DNA of 22,959 nt from an uncultured Eubacteriales bacterium (GTDB taxonomy: Bacteria > Bacillota > Clostridia > Christensenellales > UBA1242), in contig CADBOH010000119.1 of assembly GCA_902796285.1 (NCBI GenBank), positions 1 through 22,959 of the forward strand, given 5' to 3'. The notes under the pieces were generated by a model, which ran no database searches, was not told the origin of the DNA, and saw only the letters and a list, made by a program, of their open reading frames with translations. This document shows positions 1-6,703 of this stretch, in pieces (the stretch's first letter is position 1; every line of letters begins with the position of its first letter). The translations under genes and the position numbers were made by a program.

Positions 1-392
1 ATATTGGTTGGAATTGGCTTTTTATGTTCTTCTAAAAACAAACCTTCATTAGTCAATTTTTCTTTTAAAAGCAAAAACTCTTCATAAAGTTTGCCCTGTC
101 CTACTCTTTCAACTCTAACAACATTAAAATTAAATTTGCCTGCTTTTGTGTAGTAATTAGGAGAGCCTGTAACAACTACTTTTTGCCCTTCCACAATTTC
201 TTCAATAAGATTTGGATAAAAACAAACACAGGATAACGTTGACAACTCATCTTTAAGGCTAAAATAAATAACATTTCTTGATTGGCTTACATCAAAAACT
301 TCCCCTACAACACCTATATTATGCAGGAGTTCTTCCGAATCAAATATCTGTTTTATGTATGTATTTAACCTTGTGACTGTTATTGCTTCCAT
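1..392 (-). CDS. xseA: Exodeoxyribonuclease VII large subunit, N-terminal part (runs off the window)
   Basis: About 130 residues of the N-terminus are present; the gene continues past base 1. With XseB the product forms exonuclease VII, which degrades single-stranded DNA into oligonucleotides during repair. The fragment begins MEAITVTRLNTYIK, matching the family start, followed by the OB-fold DNA-binding domain with the RNVIYFSLKDE strand at about residues 38-48 and the conserved GLFLEEHKKPIP segment near 116-127. The catalytic domain lies outside the window. The ATG lies 5 bases after the nusB stop, and nusB-xseA neighbours are usual in Bacillota. I see no folD between them, unlike Bacillus. 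The identification is firm from the OB domain, but integrity of the rest cannot be judged. Confidence 0.93.
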   Translation of the reverse strand, partial: MEAITVTRLNTYIKQIFDSEELLHNIGVVGEVFDVSQSRNVIYFSLKDELSTLSCVCFYPNLIEEIVEGQKVVVTGSPNYYTKAGKFNFNVVRVERVGQGKLYEEFLLLKEKLTNEGLFLEEHKKPIPTN

Positions 393-397
393 ATTTG

Positions 398-790
398 TTA
401 ATTGTTTCTATCTTTTAATATTGACGAAATTACTCCATTAATAAATTTGCTACTTTTAATTGTAGAATATCTCTTTGATAGTTCCAAAACTTCATTTACA
501 GCAACCTGTGGCGGCGTAGCTAAATAAAAAATCTCTGTTAAAGCCTCATACATCAGCGCTAAATCAATTTTGTAGACCCTATCAATTTCATATCCAATAA
601 GGTGTGATGAAATTAAAGATGATAATTCATCTTTATTTTTATCAAATTCACTTACTATTGTTTTTGCAAATTCTTTATCCTCTTCTTTTTTTAAAGACGA
701 AAAAAACTCTTCGTCAAATGTATATTCATTTTTGACGAAAAGTCTCTCAAATATAAGTTGAAAAGCAAGTTCTCTTGCAAATGTTCTCAT
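398..790 (-). CDS. nusB: Transcription antitermination factor NusB
   Basis: A 130-residue all-helical protein of the usual NusB length. NusB pairs with S10 (NusE) on boxA RNA to promote antitermination and assembly of ribosomal RNA transcripts. Family features visible are the N-terminal RELAFQLIFE segment (residues 6-15), the central VYKIDLALMYEAL helix (about 72-84) and the hallmark PPQVAVNEVLELSKRYST stretch near 93-110, followed by FINGVISSIL at the C-terminus. The start ATG overlaps the stop of the upstream Asp23-family gene as ATGA, so the two are translationally coupled. It is transcribed with that gene and xseA from the promoter at 1178-1207. Nothing is truncated. Confidence 0.96.
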   Translation of the reverse strand: MRTFARELAFQLIFERLFVKNEYTFDEEFFSSLKKEEDKEFAKTIVSEFDKNKDELSSLISSHLIGYEIDRVYKIDLALMYEALTEIFYLATPPQVAVNEVLELSKRYSTIKSSKFINGVISSILKDRNN

Positions 791-1155
791 TGCACTTCCT
801 CATCTGTTTCTACGCCATAAACATGAACGTTGATTTTGCCTGGCTTTAATCCTACCATAGAGTTTAAAGAATTTTTAATATTCTCTTGCACTCTAAAAGC
901 TACATCAGGCACACTATATCCAACATACACCTTAACATAAACATCAACATTTAAAGTTCCATTTAAGTCAAATTTAATTGCAACTCCTTCGCTTTTAGGT
1001 TTATTAAACGCTTTTTTATACCAAGGGATATAGGCGTTAGTTAGTGAATGTACTCCATTTATTTCTTTTGTTGCAAGGTTTATTATTGAAAGAAGGATAT
1101 CTCTTTCAATTTCAACTTTTCCTCTTTTTTGAAGTGCTGTTGTCTTTTTAGCCAT
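787..1155 (-). CDS. Asp23/Gls24 family envelope stress protein (YqhY-like)
   Basis: A 122-residue protein of the Asp23/Gls24 (DUF322) family. The core is the ILLSIINLATKEINGVHSL helix near residues 21-39, then alternating beta strands with VDVYVKVYVGYSVPDVAF near 70-87 and the KPGKINVHVYGVE end. In Bacillus the equivalent gene yqhY sits between accBC and nusB and has been linked genetically to acetyl-CoA carboxylase activity; here the position before nusB is kept but accB and accC are absent. No membrane segment or signal is present, so it should be cytosolic. The ATG follows an AGGAG sequence after a leader of only about 16 bases. Molecular function is not established from sequence. Confidence 0.9.
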   Translation of the reverse strand: MAKKTTALQKRGKVEIERDILLSIINLATKEINGVHSLTNAYIPWYKKAFNKPKSEGVAIKFDLNGTLNVDVYVKVYVGYSVPDVAFRVQENIKNSLNSMVGLKPGKINVHVYGVETDEEVQ

Positions 1156-1177
1156 ATAATAACTCCTATTCTTTAGT

Positions 1178-1207
1178 ATTATAACACAAAACTATAATCT
1201 TTTGCAA
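1178..1207 (-). promoter_or_regulatory. Predicted sigma-A promoter for asp23-nusB-xseA
   Basis: Read on the minus strand, TTGCAA (1202-1207) is separated by 18 bases from a perfect TATAAT (1178-1183), which is preceded by TGT, giving an extended -10. The predicted start near 1171 leaves a leader of about 16 bases that holds the AGGAG site. It lies in the 52-base gap after spoIIIAH and would give the vegetative genes expression independent of sporulation. Confidence 0.72.
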
Positions 1208-1687
1208 TTATTCTACTGGAATAATTTTAATATTTTCAATTCCAACTGAAAGTTGTGACTGAATAACTGCAACAATTTGTGCAACTTCGTTAGAATTAAG
1301 TTGACTTGTCTTAACAACGGCATTAACATTTGTATCTGACAAAGTTACAACACAATCAGTAAAACCTTTTGCCTTGATAAGCCCTTCAACAACAAGCTCC
1401 TTTTCCATTTGACTTATAAGACTAAGTTTGGCTTGTTCTGCATTTTTAACAGCATCCTCTGTTGAGGTTTCACTAGAGATTATTGCATCATAATAAAGCA
1501 TTTCTTGATCTCTCGTTGATTCGCGATCAGTTCTGTATGTTTGAAAATAGCTTGCGGAAGAAACCGTTTGTGATTTATTTGACGTTGTTGTTGAAACAGA
1601 ATTATTTAATACAACATTTAAATATCCAGTTACTCCAAGCAATAAAACCATAGCAGCAATAATGATGATTTTTGTTTTCTTTTTCAT
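1208..1687 (-). CDS. spoIIIAH: Stage III sporulation protein AH
   Basis: A 159-residue single-pass membrane protein. SpoIIIAH sits in the mother-cell membrane around the forespore and binds forespore SpoIIQ across the intermembrane space, forming part of the feeding-tube channel. A hydrophobic segment covers residues 6-26. The extracytoplasmic part contains the family RTDRESTRDQEML stretch (about 52-64), then the YscJ/FliF-like ring-building domain with LIKAKGFTDCVVTLSD near 103-118 and VAQIVAVIQ near 135-143. It is shorter than the roughly 218-residue Bacillus protein, mainly in the region after the membrane helix. It is the last gene of the spoIIIA operon, starting 11 bases after spoIIIAG behind AAAAGGAGTTATT. 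No terminator is evident after it. Confidence 0.95.
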   Translation of the reverse strand: MKKKTKIIIIAAMVLLLGVTGYLNVVLNNSVSTTTSNKSQTVSSASYFQTYRTDRESTRDQEMLYYDAIISSETSTEDAVKNAEQAKLSLISQMEKELVVEGLIKAKGFTDCVVTLSDTNVNAVVKTSQLNSNEVAQIVAVIQSQLSVGIENIKIIPVE

Positions 1688-1698
1688 AATAACTCCTT

Positions 1699-2238
1699 TT
1701 AACTTTCCAAAATATTTATCTTTGAGTTTTCAACTTCTATTACTGTTTGAATGAGAGATAGAATATTCATCTTAACGTTAACATCATTTACCCCTTTGGC
1801 AACCACAACGACGCCTTTTATTTTTGGATAAATTTCTTCTTTAACCACAGGTTGTCCATCCACCATCACAACGTTAATTTTTGTTAATTTTGTTCCATTT
1901 GATGTGATGCTAGTTTCTTCTTCTGTAACATAGATATACTCAAACCCCTTCTCTAGTGTTATAACAACATTTGCACCGCTTATTCCCTTTACATTTGTTA
2001 TTACACTTTCAAGTTTATTCTCAAGATAAGTCACATATTCCTGAGAAGATGAAAAATTTAATTCATTATTATCATTTTTTGTCGATGATATATTTGTTGA
2101 TGTTTTTTTATTATTAAATCCAATAAAATAAACACCACAAACAATTAAACCAACAATTAATGCCAAATAAATTTCAATATGCTTAACTTGTTTTAGTCTA
2201 TTAAATATTTTTGTAAATTTTTCTTTTATATTAGACAT
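1699..2238 (-). CDS. spoIIIAG: Stage III sporulation protein AG
   Basis: A 179-residue protein with a short basic cytoplasmic N-terminus, one membrane helix at about residues 22-42 and an extracytoplasmic domain. SpoIIIAG oligomerises into a large ring in the intermembrane space of the engulfed forespore. Family features are LENKLESVITNVKGISGANVVITLEKG-type sequence (residues 71-97, described rather than quoted in full) and the IKGVVVVAKGVND segment near 140-152, both part of the ring-building motif fold. The hydrophilic linker after the helix is short and Asn/Ser-rich. The ATG overlaps the end of spoIIIAF by 8 bases, with a GAGGTGAT site inside spoIIIAF. It is intact. Confidence 0.94.
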   Translation of the reverse strand: MSNIKEKFTKIFNRLKQVKHIEIYLALIVGLIVCGVYFIGFNNKKTSTNISSTKNDNNELNFSSSQEYVTYLENKLESVITNVKGISGANVVITLEKGFEYIYVTEEETSITSNGTKLTKINVVMVDGQPVVKEEIYPKIKGVVVVAKGVNDVNVKMNILSLIQTVIEVENSKINILES

Positions 2239-2734
2239 TGTAATATATCACCTCATCATCTATTTCAATGTAATTTTTTATAATTTTACTTATATGCTTT
2301 CTTATCTTTGTTATATCATTATGTTCTGCGTTTTTTGATATGACTAAACTCTCTAAATCGACAGAAATAGACTTGACTTTCATTTGGCTTTCAAATATGT
2401 TGCTATTGATGTAAACGCTAACATTTTGGTATCCATTTTTATAAATTTCTTTTTCTATATTTGATTTTAATAAATTTAACTTATCAAGGTTGATTTGATA
2501 AAGATATTCTTCATCAACTTTGACACTATTTTCAACGCCAAAAATATTTTCATAATTATATTCTTTTTGCAACAATTTGGGCAAAGGCAATATTATTACA
2601 AGCACAACAATAAATGAAAAAATATTTTTAATATACCTATTCATCTGTCCGTCAGGCATAATAAGTTCTATTAGCACTGAAATACATATCACGCCTGCAA
2701 TTGATAAAACCCAAGATGAAACATCCCCTATCAC
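2231..2734 (-). CDS. spoIIIAF: Stage III sporulation protein AF
   Basis: A 167-residue membrane protein of the SpoIIIAF family, a part of the mother-cell channel complex whose precise role is less well known. Two N-terminal hydrophobic helices (about 7-25 and 34-52) flank the conserved IELIMPDGQMNRYIKNIFSF sequence at residues 22-41. A hydrophilic C-terminal domain follows, with ring-like alternating strands and the VSVYINSN stretch near 103-110. The start is GTG, chosen because GGAGGGAG lies about 7 bases before it; no closer ATG fits. It lies 16 bases after spoIIIAE and overlaps spoIIIAG. The C-terminal domain looks divergent, but the N-terminal signature and the gene order make the call secure. 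Confidence 0.92.
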   Translation of the reverse strand: MIGDVSSWVLSIAGVICISVLIELIMPDGQMNRYIKNIFSFIVVLVIILPLPKLLQKEYNYENIFGVENSVKVDEEYLYQINLDKLNLLKSNIEKEIYKNGYQNVSVYINSNIFESQMKVKSISVDLESLVISKNAEHNDITKIRKHISKIIKNYIEIDDEVIYYNV

Positions 2735-2750
2735 TTTTTACTCCCTCCAA

Positions 2751-3947
2751 TCAAACTATGTTTGCCGAACACATAACTAAACCAATTACTATAAAATAAA
2801 CAAACGCAATACCAAGAATTAAAGCTATTAGTAGCACCAAACTCTTTGAAAGTGATGAAATAAAATTTGCAATTTGTTTGTTGCCTAGCGGCTCAATAAT
2901 TCCAGCAACAAGTTTTAATGCAAGCATAAATAGTACCATTTCAACAATTGGGAGAATAATTGTTGCTAGAATTAGCATTAACCCAGCAGCACCAACGGTA
3001 TTTTTTATTAGATTAGAGGATGCGATAACAACCCCCATGCCATCACTTAAATATGAACCTAAAATTGGCACATAAGACTTTATTGCATATTTGGCAGTGC
3101 GAATGGAGATTCCATCAACCGAGCCAGCGGTAATCCCTTGAACCGAAATGAAAGCCGTAAAAATTGTAAATACAAGCCCAATAATCCACTTATAAACGCT
3201 TTGAAAAAAAGAAGTGATTTTTTCTAGCTTTACATTACTAGACAGATTTGATAACACACTAAAAACAACCGAAAAAATAAAGATTGGCAAAAGAAGATTT
3301 GTAAATATATTTATAATTACACCAGAAAGCATGATCATTGCAGGCTGATACACCGAAACTGAAACAGTTCCACCAATAGCTGTTAGCAAAGTAAGAAGCA
3401 ACGGAAAAATTTTATCCATTTGAACTTTTAATACTTGAATTGTTGAAGTAGTAACTGCTATAAACCGTGCAACTAATGACAAAACAAGCACAACGATAAC
3501 ACCGTATGTAACAAAATGGATTATATTTGACATTGATTTACCACTATTAGATGGCCTAATTCCTTGCACCATGCTTCCTATGAGGGAAATGGCCACAATA
3601 AGTGACATAATTGGCATTATATCAAGTATTGATGCAAAGAGACATGAAACTATCGCCTTCCAAACGCCCTCTCCGCTATCAAAATTACCGGCAATCATAT
3701 CTTTTAGTTTTGACAAAAAGCTTGTACCACCAAAAATTTGAATTTGCGACTTTGAAAAACCTTCAAGAATTTCATCAAGTGAATCAAAATCCAAGCCTTC
3801 AAGTTGATGGTTGGCTGACTGGCTCATTTCGTCAATTATTTCTTGATTATTATCGGCGTAAACAATATCCATTTTATAATGAAAAAAAAGCAAGAAAATA
3901 AGTGGGCAGAAAAGTATAACTAAATATAAAACACGCTTATTTTTCAT
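2751..3947 (-). CDS. spoIIIAE: Stage III sporulation protein AE
   Basis: A 398-residue polytopic membrane protein, normal length for SpoIIIAE. This is the main multi-span component of the mother-cell transporter that maintains forespore gene expression. Residues 1-31 look like a signal peptide (basic MKNKR, a long hydrophobic stretch, then VYADNN), followed by a hydrophilic region to about residue 85 and six to eight membrane helices to the C-terminus. Recognisable segments include the conserved FQSVYKWIIGLVFTIFTAF (about 248-266), SVDGISIRTAKYAIKSYVPILGSYLSDG (about 277-304) and the ILPIVEMVLFMLALKLVAG block near 332-350. The start overlaps the spoIIIAD stop as ATGA, so the two are coupled. 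Confidence 0.96.
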   Translation of the reverse strand: MKNKRVLYLVILFCPLIFLLFFHYKMDIVYADNNQEIIDEMSQSANHQLEGLDFDSLDEILEGFSKSQIQIFGGTSFLSKLKDMIAGNFDSGEGVWKAIVSCLFASILDIMPIMSLIVAISLIGSMVQGIRPSNSGKSMSNIIHFVTYGVIVVLVLSLVARFIAVTTSTIQVLKVQMDKIFPLLLTLLTAIGGTVSVSVYQPAMIMLSGVIINIFTNLLLPIFIFSVVFSVLSNLSSNVKLEKITSFFQSVYKWIIGLVFTIFTAFISVQGITAGSVDGISIRTAKYAIKSYVPILGSYLSDGMGVVIASSNLIKNTVGAAGLMLILATIILPIVEMVLFMLALKLVAGIIEPLGNKQIANFISSLSKSLVLLIALILGIAFVYFIVIGLVMCSANIV

Positions 3948-4336
3948 TGTGGCAAAAGTCCCATAATTATATCTAAAATATTTGTGATGATAGGAAGCGA
4001 CATAACCAAAATAACAATTTTCCCACCCAACAAAATTTTGTCACCAAGGCTGCTATTTCCAGTATCAGAACAAATACTTGCAGTAAACTCTATTAAATAT
4101 CCAATTCCTATAATTTTTAAAAGCAAAGTATATAAATCTGAATTTAAGCCAGTAAACTTTATTATCCCATCAATAGAAGATAAAACGCTTGATAAATAAT
4201 TAATAATCATAAAAATGACTATCAATCCGCCCGCTATTGCAATTATAATTGAAAAATCAGGTCGCGCTGGACGAACAATCATTGTTGCAACACAAGTAAT
4301 AAGCCCAATTGCGACTATTTTTAAAATTATATCCAT
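3944..4336 (-). CDS. spoIIIAD: Stage III sporulation protein AD
   Basis: A membrane protein of about 130 residues. Family signatures are the N-terminal MDIILKIVAIGLI helix, LLLKIIGIGYLIEFTASIC in the middle (about 83-101), the CSDTGNSSLGDKI loop and a C-terminal SLPIITNILDIIMGLLP helix, giving about four membrane segments. It forms part of the SpoIIIA channel base with SpoIIIAC, to which it is related. I place the start at the ATG at 4336 because AAGAAGG lies just before it; a TTG at 4354 that would overlap the spoIIIAC stop has no ribosome binding site. The spacing from AAGAAGG to the ATG is short, so the start is less certain than the identity. Confidence 0.92.
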   Translation of the reverse strand: MDIILKIVAIGLITCVATMIVRPARPDFSIIIAIAGGLIVIFMIINYLSSVLSSIDGIIKFTGLNSDLYTLLLKIIGIGYLIEFTASICSDTGNSSLGDKILLGGKIVILVMSLPIITNILDIIMGLLPQ

Positions 4337-4350
4337 ACCCTTCTTATTAA

Positions 4351-4545
4351 TCAAAAATTAAACAAAGTTTTTATAGTTGAAAACAAATCCCCAATCAAAT
4401 TTAAAACCATCACAATCACAATAATTAACCCAGCAAGTGTAGCCACAGTTGATATTTCATCCTTTCCTGTTTGCTTTAAAATTTGTCCAACAATTGCAGT
4501 TAAAATTCCAATGGCAGCTATCTTAAAAATAATCTCAACATCCAT
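4351..4545 (-). CDS. spoIIIAC: Stage III sporulation protein AC
   Basis: A 64-residue protein with two hydrophobic helices, the normal size of SpoIIIAC. The start MDVEIIFKIAAIGIL and the middle GQILKQTGKDEISTVATLAG (residues 20-39) match the family's GIGIL and QxLKQxGRxExAxxxTLAG signatures, and the end LFSTIKTLFNF is also typical. The ATG at 4545 follows GAGG with a 6-base spacer; an upstream in-frame TTG at 4557 lacks a site. It starts 8 bases after spoIIIAB ends and is followed by spoIIIAD. It acts in the mother-cell membrane together with SpoIIIAD. Confidence 0.94.
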   Translation of the reverse strand: MDVEIIFKIAAIGILTAIVGQILKQTGKDEISTVATLAGLIIVIVMVLNLIGDLFSTIKTLFNF

Positions 4546-4553
4546 ATGCAACC

Positions 4554-5048
4554 TCAAACAAATATAACAACCAAAAATAGTCCCAAGATGACACCTAGTT
4601 TAATAGACAACGTGCCATATTTCTTATTTTCAGCATCAGCAGATGAAAACAGCGATTCAAACCTTGTTAGATAATTTTTTATTTCCTTTGATTGGCTATC
4701 AACATCACTTCTACCTAAGGTTCTAAAAAATGGGAAAATTACATCCTTTTCGCTTTCCTTTAAAAACCCAATATTCTTAAATAATTCGCTTTTTTCAAGC
4801 TCAATCTCCTTGTCTAGATATAAAAGATAATTTTTGTCTATTCCAGACAAATTTTTTTTAATTTTTTCATCTAAAGATAAAAAAATGTTTTTAAGCCTTT
4901 CTCTTGAATAGTTGATTTCAACATCAAATTTTTGGCATAACAATATTAAAGCAGAAAAAAAGTTTGATCTTTGCTTGTACTTTCTTGAAAATAGGTATCC
5001 TATAAATCCACACAAAATTACAACTGCGGTTAAAATAACATATTTCAT
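4554..5048 (-). CDS. spoIIIAB: Stage III sporulation protein AB
   Basis: A 164-residue protein with one N-terminal and one C-terminal hydrophobic helix around a mostly helical domain. In the SpoIIIA complex AB is thought to link the ATPase SpoIIIAA to the membrane parts and resembles the type II secretion platform protein GspF. The family core is ALILLCQKFDVEINYSRERL (residues 33-52), with FFRTLGRSDVDSQ near 106-118 and KYGTLSIKLGVILGLFLVV at the end. The ATG at 5048 follows AGAGGTG; a more upstream ATG at 5063 would begin inside spoIIIAA with no site. Sequence identity to the family is modest, but position and architecture agree. Confidence 0.92.
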   Translation of the reverse strand: MKYVILTAVVILCGFIGYLFSRKYKQRSNFFSALILLCQKFDVEINYSRERLKNIFLSLDEKIKKNLSGIDKNYLLYLDKEIELEKSELFKNIGFLKESEKDVIFPFFRTLGRSDVDSQSKEIKNYLTRFESLFSSADAENKKYGTLSIKLGVILGLFLVVIFV

Positions 5049-5056
5049 ATACACCT

Positions 5057-5962
5057 CTAACATCTTATGCGTGCAAAATTTTCATTGTAAACGCCCTCAA
5101 TTGTCCCAGGCCCATTTCTTAATGAAAGAAGAACAAATCTTTTAAAGATTTTATCTTGTATGAATTTTTCAAAAAAGGGCTTATTTGCTAAATTTTCAAT
5201 ACTATCACAATGGACCGACGCTAAAACACTTACTCCACAGTTAACAGCATAAAGTACAGCATCTACATCTTCACTTTGCCCAAGTTCATCTGTAACAATC
5301 AAATTTGGACTAAGCGACCTAATACCATTTTCAAAACCTATTTTCTTTCTTGCAAACGAAATTTTATCAGAAAAATTGCCAATACAGTTATCCTTTCCTA
5401 GATCCAATTCTCCTCTTTCATCCAAAATTAAAACGTTATATGCATAGTTCCTTTCAGATAATTGGCAAACAAAATCTCTTAAATAAGTTGTTTTTCCTGC
5501 TCCAGGTGGCGACACAACCAAAGTATTATAAACCCCATCTTTTTTTGTTATTAAATCAAATGTTGATAATGAGCAATTTTTAATTTCATGCGGGATTCTA
5601 ATATTAACGCTTGTAAAGTTTGTCATAGTTTTGATTTTATCGTTTTCTTCAATTAGATCACCACCCAGTCCCAACCTCAAACCTCCCGCTGTTACAATAA
5701 AGCCTCGCTTTATTTGTTCATTAACTGAATAAAGTGAACACTCGCTGGCTCTAAAAATAATGTCTTCAATCATAATCTTTGAGGCAAATATTGCATCTTT
5801 TATATTCCCTGTTGTGCCTTTTTCGCCTAAAAATACCCTGTGTCCACCTATGGATAAAACGATGGGTTTACCTGCACGCACTCGAATTTCATTAATAAAC
5901 TTAAAGTTAACTTTTTCACTAAGTATCTCGTAGATTTTGTCTGGCAATATTTTTTTTAGCAT
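5057..5962 (-). CDS. spoIIIAA: Stage III sporulation protein AA (secretion-type ATPase)
   Basis: A 301-residue cytosolic ATPase related to GspE/PilB, proposed to power the SpoIIIA channel. The sequence shows an N-terminal domain with GLRLGLGG (94-101) and SVNIRIPHEI (118-127), Walker A SPPGAGKTT (151-159, Lys157), the DERGEL motif (181-186) and Walker B LIVTDELG (221-228, Asp225-Glu226), then a sensor-like VLASVH (246-251). I start at the ATG at 5962 because GAGGAG lies 6 bases before it and the preceding in-frame residues are not conserved. It opens the spoIIIA operon, normally under sigma-E; I could not recognise a sigma-E promoter upstream. The segment between DERGEL and Walker B is shorter and different from the usual GxRxDVLDxCPK sequence. 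Confidence 0.95.
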   Translation of the reverse strand: MLKKILPDKIYEILSEKVNFKFINEIRVRAGKPIVLSIGGHRVFLGEKGTTGNIKDAIFASKIMIEDIIFRASECSLYSVNEQIKRGFIVTAGGLRLGLGGDLIEENDKIKTMTNFTSVNIRIPHEIKNCSLSTFDLITKKDGVYNTLVVSPPGAGKTTYLRDFVCQLSERNYAYNVLILDERGELDLGKDNCIGNFSDKISFARKKIGFENGIRSLSPNLIVTDELGQSEDVDAVLYAVNCGVSVLASVHCDSIENLANKPFFEKFIQDKIFKRFVLLSLRNGPGTIEGVYNENFARIRC

Positions 5963-6042
5963 AATATTCTCCTCGTAATAATCTACTGCCCCCATTTTTT
6001 TTAAATTCATTAACGACAAATATAGTCAAATTATTATAAAAT

Positions 6043-6068
6043 AAAAAAAACCACCAACATTGGTGGTT
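6043..6068 (-). terminator. Rho-independent terminator, second of a tandem pair after efp
   Basis: A perfect 9-bp inverted repeat, AACCACCAA (6049-6057) and TTGGTGGTT (6060-6068) with a 2-base loop (or one pair fewer with a 4-base loop), is followed on the minus strand by a run of eight T (plus-strand A 6043-6050). It follows the hairpin at 6069-6093 directly and insulates spoIIIA from the efp transcript. Confidence 0.9.
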
Positions 6069-6093
6069 AAAAAAAACGGCAACGCCGTTTTTT
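6069..6093 (-). terminator. Rho-independent terminator, first of a tandem pair after efp
   Basis: Minus-strand AAAAAACGGC, a GTT loop and GCCGTTTTTT form a hairpin ending in an eight-T run (plus-strand A 6069-6076). It begins one base after the efp stop codon, so it is the natural end of the rimP-to-efp transcript. Confidence 0.92.
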
Positions 6094-6094
6094 A

Positions 6095-6655
6095 TTATTT
6101 AACTCTTTCCATATAGCTTCCATCACGAGTATCAATTCTAATTTTATCTCCAATATTGATGAAAAGTGGAACTGGAAGTGTATAACCTGTTTCAAGTTTT
6201 GCTGGTTTTGTTGTTGATTTTGATGTATCCCCTTGAATTCCTGGTTCACAATCAACTACTTCAAGCTCAACAAAGTTTGGTGCATAAACAGCAAATGGAT
6301 TTCCTTTGTAGAAATACATTGTGCAGTTTTCATTTTCTTTAACAAAGTTAAGTGCATCTTCAACACTTTCTTTATTTAATGGAATTTGATCATATGTCTC
6401 AGCATCCATGAAATAATAAATTTCACCATCACTATAAAGATAAGTCATTTCTTTCTTTTCAATAACTGCTACTGGGAATTTATCAGATGGGTTAAATGTA
6501 GTCTCTTTAACTTGACCCGTCATAACATTTTTAAGTTTTGCTCTAACAAATGGTGAACCTTTACCTGGTTTAACATGTAAAAATTCAACTACTGAATATA
6601 CAACTCCTTCCCATTCAAAAGTTGTTCCTTTTCTAAAATCTCCTGCAAATACCAT
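6095..6655 (-). CDS. efp: Translation elongation factor P
   Basis: A 186-residue protein of standard EF-P length with KOW-like N-terminal, central OB and C-terminal OB domains. EF-P enters the ribosome E site and relieves stalling at polyproline. The modification loop reads HVKPGKGSPFVR at residues 27-38, placing the target lysine at position 32, the same position as in Bacillus, where it is modified to 5-aminopentanolyl-lysine. The C-terminal signature is present as TGYTLPVPLFINIGDKIRIDTRDGSY (about 156-181). The ATG follows AAAGGAG with a 7-base spacer. It lies about 50 bases after nfo and is closed by two terminators. The efp-spoIIIA order is the same as in Bacillus. Confidence 0.97.
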   Translation of the reverse strand: MVFAGDFRKGTTFEWEGVVYSVVEFLHVKPGKGSPFVRAKLKNVMTGQVKETTFNPSDKFPVAVIEKKEMTYLYSDGEIYYFMDAETYDQIPLNKESVEDALNFVKENENCTMYFYKGNPFAVYAPNFVELEVVDCEPGIQGDTSKSTTKPAKLETGYTLPVPLFINIGDKIRIDTRDGSYMERVK

Positions 6656-6703
6656 AAATTTACTCCTTTGATTAATCTAACATTTATTTTAACACATTAA
6701 TAG

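Noticed and set aside
6020..6042. TTTGAC followed by AT-rich sequence ahead of spoIIIAA as a promoter
   Set aside because: The -10 at correct spacing would be ATTTAA, and no sigma-E-like pair is evident, so I did not annotate a promoter.
6067..6255. A small Gln/Asn-rich minus-strand frame over the end of efp
   Set aside because: It is a frame-shifted reading of efp and of the terminator, with no start site; efp itself is intact.
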